NCBI RefSeq assembly: GCF_037975245.1
Contig: NC_092567.1
Span: forward strand, 19,228,876-19,292,875
DNA length: 64,000 nt
Origin: Apostichopus japonicus
Taxonomy: Eukaryota > Echinodermata > Holothuroidea > Aspidochirotida > Stichopodidae
Reading direction: 5' to 3'
The notes below the pieces were generated by a model. The model ran no database searches. It had not been told where the DNA came from and saw only the letters and a list, made by a program, of their open reading frames with translations. Position 1 is the first letter of the stretch; every line of letters starts with the position of its first letter. The translations under genes were made by a program, and so were the position numbers. Shown one piece after another: positions 62,194-64,000 of the stretch.

Positions 62194-62262
62194 GATCGGG
62201 GGATAATGCAAGCGATGCACGAGGGCGGAGCCCGAGTGCATCGCTTGCATTATCCCCCGATA
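62194..62262. repeat. Perfect 26-bp-arm hairpin
   Basis: ATCGGGGGATAATGCAAGCG plus GATGCAC (to about 62219) is mirrored in reverse complement at 62237-62262, with a GC-rich loop. It is directly adjacent to the element at 62021-62188. Confidence 0.85.
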
Positions 62263-62288
62263 GAGTCCATGAATGGGTTACAATGGGT

Positions 62289-62598
62289 ACAGGTTGGCGC
62301 GGAGCGTACAGATTTTTGTGTGTGTAAAGACACTCCCTAGATCGCCGGAAATGACCCTTTCCGGGCCTTGCTAATTTGCAGATAAACAAAGAATAAATAG
62401 GTGTCATCGCCATTTTGTCAGAAAATTACACCAACAAAATGTGACAAATGTCAATAGGTATTTGAGAGCGCAATAAAAAAGTCAATAACCGCGAAATAAA
62501 GTAAAAAGTGGTAACAAGCTGAATAAGGCGTCAGCAGTCCATTTGAGTCCGTCAGGGGGGGCATCCGCCCCTTCTGACTGTATGGATGCTCCGCCACT
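62289..62598 (+). repeat. Dispersed repeat family, copy 2
   Basis: Collinear with 19136-19452 over its whole length, same orientation, with GTTGGCGCGGAGCGTACAG at the start and CTCCGCCACTGG at the end. The start abuts the hairpin region, so its left boundary may have been disrupted. Confidence 0.85.
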
Positions 62599-63676
62599 GG
62601 GAGAACAGGACTTAGAAATCATGGTACAATATTGATGGAGCTCGCCATTAATGGGTCAGAGTGCTATATATACATTGTTATTGTTGAGTGAATAAACTTA
62701 GACTTTTGACAATTTAGAATCAATGAAACCTTGCTTCTAGGGGGGGGGGGGGGGTCGTGGGTTCGATCTCTGGCCGACCAAAGTACAAGGTGTGTATTTA
62801 TAATTCATCCAGGAGAAATCTATGGTTTTCCAATCTGAAATTTGGTGATAAAGAAATTGCCAATACTTGTGGAAAATTCTTAGACATATTAAATATTATA
62901 AAAAGTTCCAAAATATAATGCCATTTTGCAACTAAGCAAAAAACTTGGCTTTCCCCCAGGGCAATTGTTACATTTGTCACTGAAGAGTTGCCAAGATAGC
63001 TCTAGCCGGTGTGTAAATATGACGGGCCGTGGGGGGGGGGTGGGTGTGGATGGATGGGGGGGTGGTGGTGATAGATGCAGTGTCATGCACCCTCCCCTTC
63101 CCAGTGGTATTCAATATTCAAATGAAAACTAGCGCCCTCCCGGGTTTTACACCCATGGACGGTGGTACATAAAAGCGGTAGAATTATTTTTTTTATTAAT
63201 TATTATGATTATTAATTTACCAGATTAGAGTGAAGGATTATATCAACAGCTCACTTGATAGTATTCATGAATAGATGGTATTACAAAAAAAAAACTAAAA
63301 AAAAATTTTTTTTGGCTGATATCATATTTGGTGTAACCTATAGGCATTCCATGTATTTCATGAAAAGTTGAATGATTTGTCTAAATTTATTCAGGGGCAT
63401 TCCTCTCCTAGTTTATGCATCTGGTATTATATGCTATAATGTGTATTTCAGTCTATAGGAAATTGAACGTCGCCGCCGGCCGGCTGGCTGGTTTGAATCA
63501 TAGCGAACCCACCTGCATAAGAACATCTGGTTCAAATGATTAACATTAATGGAAATAACATGTTGTAACCTCTTGATTACATAAATGTCTTGTGGTTTTT
63601 ATTTTCTCTTCTTCTCTCTTGTTGGCCAAAAGTGAATGTGTCATTCACCTTTAAACCTTGCAATATCTCCAAAATC

Positions 63677-63717
<41 letters not shown>

Positions 63718-64000
63718 GTTATGTTATTGTTAAAGATGTATCTTCATTTGTGTGACATAACCACATCTGGTGGCAATTTTTTTGCTTAATGGTGACCTCA
63801 ATTATTACCTTAGAACTTTATCTTGCATTAATTGGCACCCCCCATGAGCTGGGGGTGGAGGGAGGGGAGGGAGAGGTATTCCCATCCACTTTGAGAATTT
63901 TTTTTATCATTAAGCTTTTGAAGCTGCAAAATTGGTGTCATATTGTTCAACTTTTGATGTAATTTATGTTCAACATTTTTCCACTTTTTGTCCCCCAGAA
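62599..64000. other. Right edge, no gene recognised
   Basis: A G run (62740-62754) followed by a box B-like GGGTTCGATCTC, G-rich sequence at 63030-63070, and a TA array at 63681-63716. No coding exon is evident up to the window end. Confidence 0.45.

Overview
The window is animal nuclear DNA. Genes are split by GT-AG introns, non-coding DNA is AT-rich and full of TA microsatellites, and there are tRNA-headed SINEs, an LTR-retrotransposon fragment, a Penelope-like retroelement fragment and several foldback/MITE-like repeats. The gene families (CUB/LDLa membrane protein, GABA-B-like class C receptor, SAMD3-like protein) and the repeat style fit a marine invertebrate, most likely a deuterostome such as an echinoderm. 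That assignment is inference; the species cannot be read from the sequence.

Layout. (1) Positions 122-3147, + strand: the 3' half of a single-pass membrane protein gene (end of a CUB domain, one LDLa domain, a transmembrane helix, a Pro-rich tail with a PPPY motif). Its 5' exons lie left of the window. (2) 3148-15310: a gene-free stretch with minisatellites, a 0.9 kb polypyrimidine tract, a SINE, and an antisense Penelope-like fragment (GIY-YIG endonuclease plus a candidate hammerhead ribozyme) in duplicated TA-rich DNA. (3) 15317-45977, + strand: a complete 15-exon gene for a 784-residue GABA-B-receptor-like class C GPCR, with every exon joining in phase. Its 14.5 kb first intron holds a solo/truncated LTR, MITEs, a long hairpin and, on the same strand, the last three exons of a second gene related to SAMD3-like proteins (25130-26589). 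Intron 13 carries a 2.1 kb GGGGAT/GGCGAA/GGGGTT hexanucleotide array. The presumed 3' UTR contains a foldback element made of GAT and ATC arrays. (4) 46541-64000: mostly repeat-laden non-coding DNA with two candidate signal-peptide first exons (50395-50488 and 57259-57343). Both end in phase 1 and may open one or two genes that continue past the right edge.

The two main genes both encode surface proteins, but nothing here shows that they act together. The points most worth following are: loss of both cysteines of the conserved lobe-1 disulfide in the GABA-B-like receptor, together with its short tail; a 40-bp tandem repeat that copies the splice donor of the CUB/LDLa gene six times; the Penelope-like fragment with a hammerhead-like end; the foldback element next to the receptor stop codon; and the nested same-strand gene.
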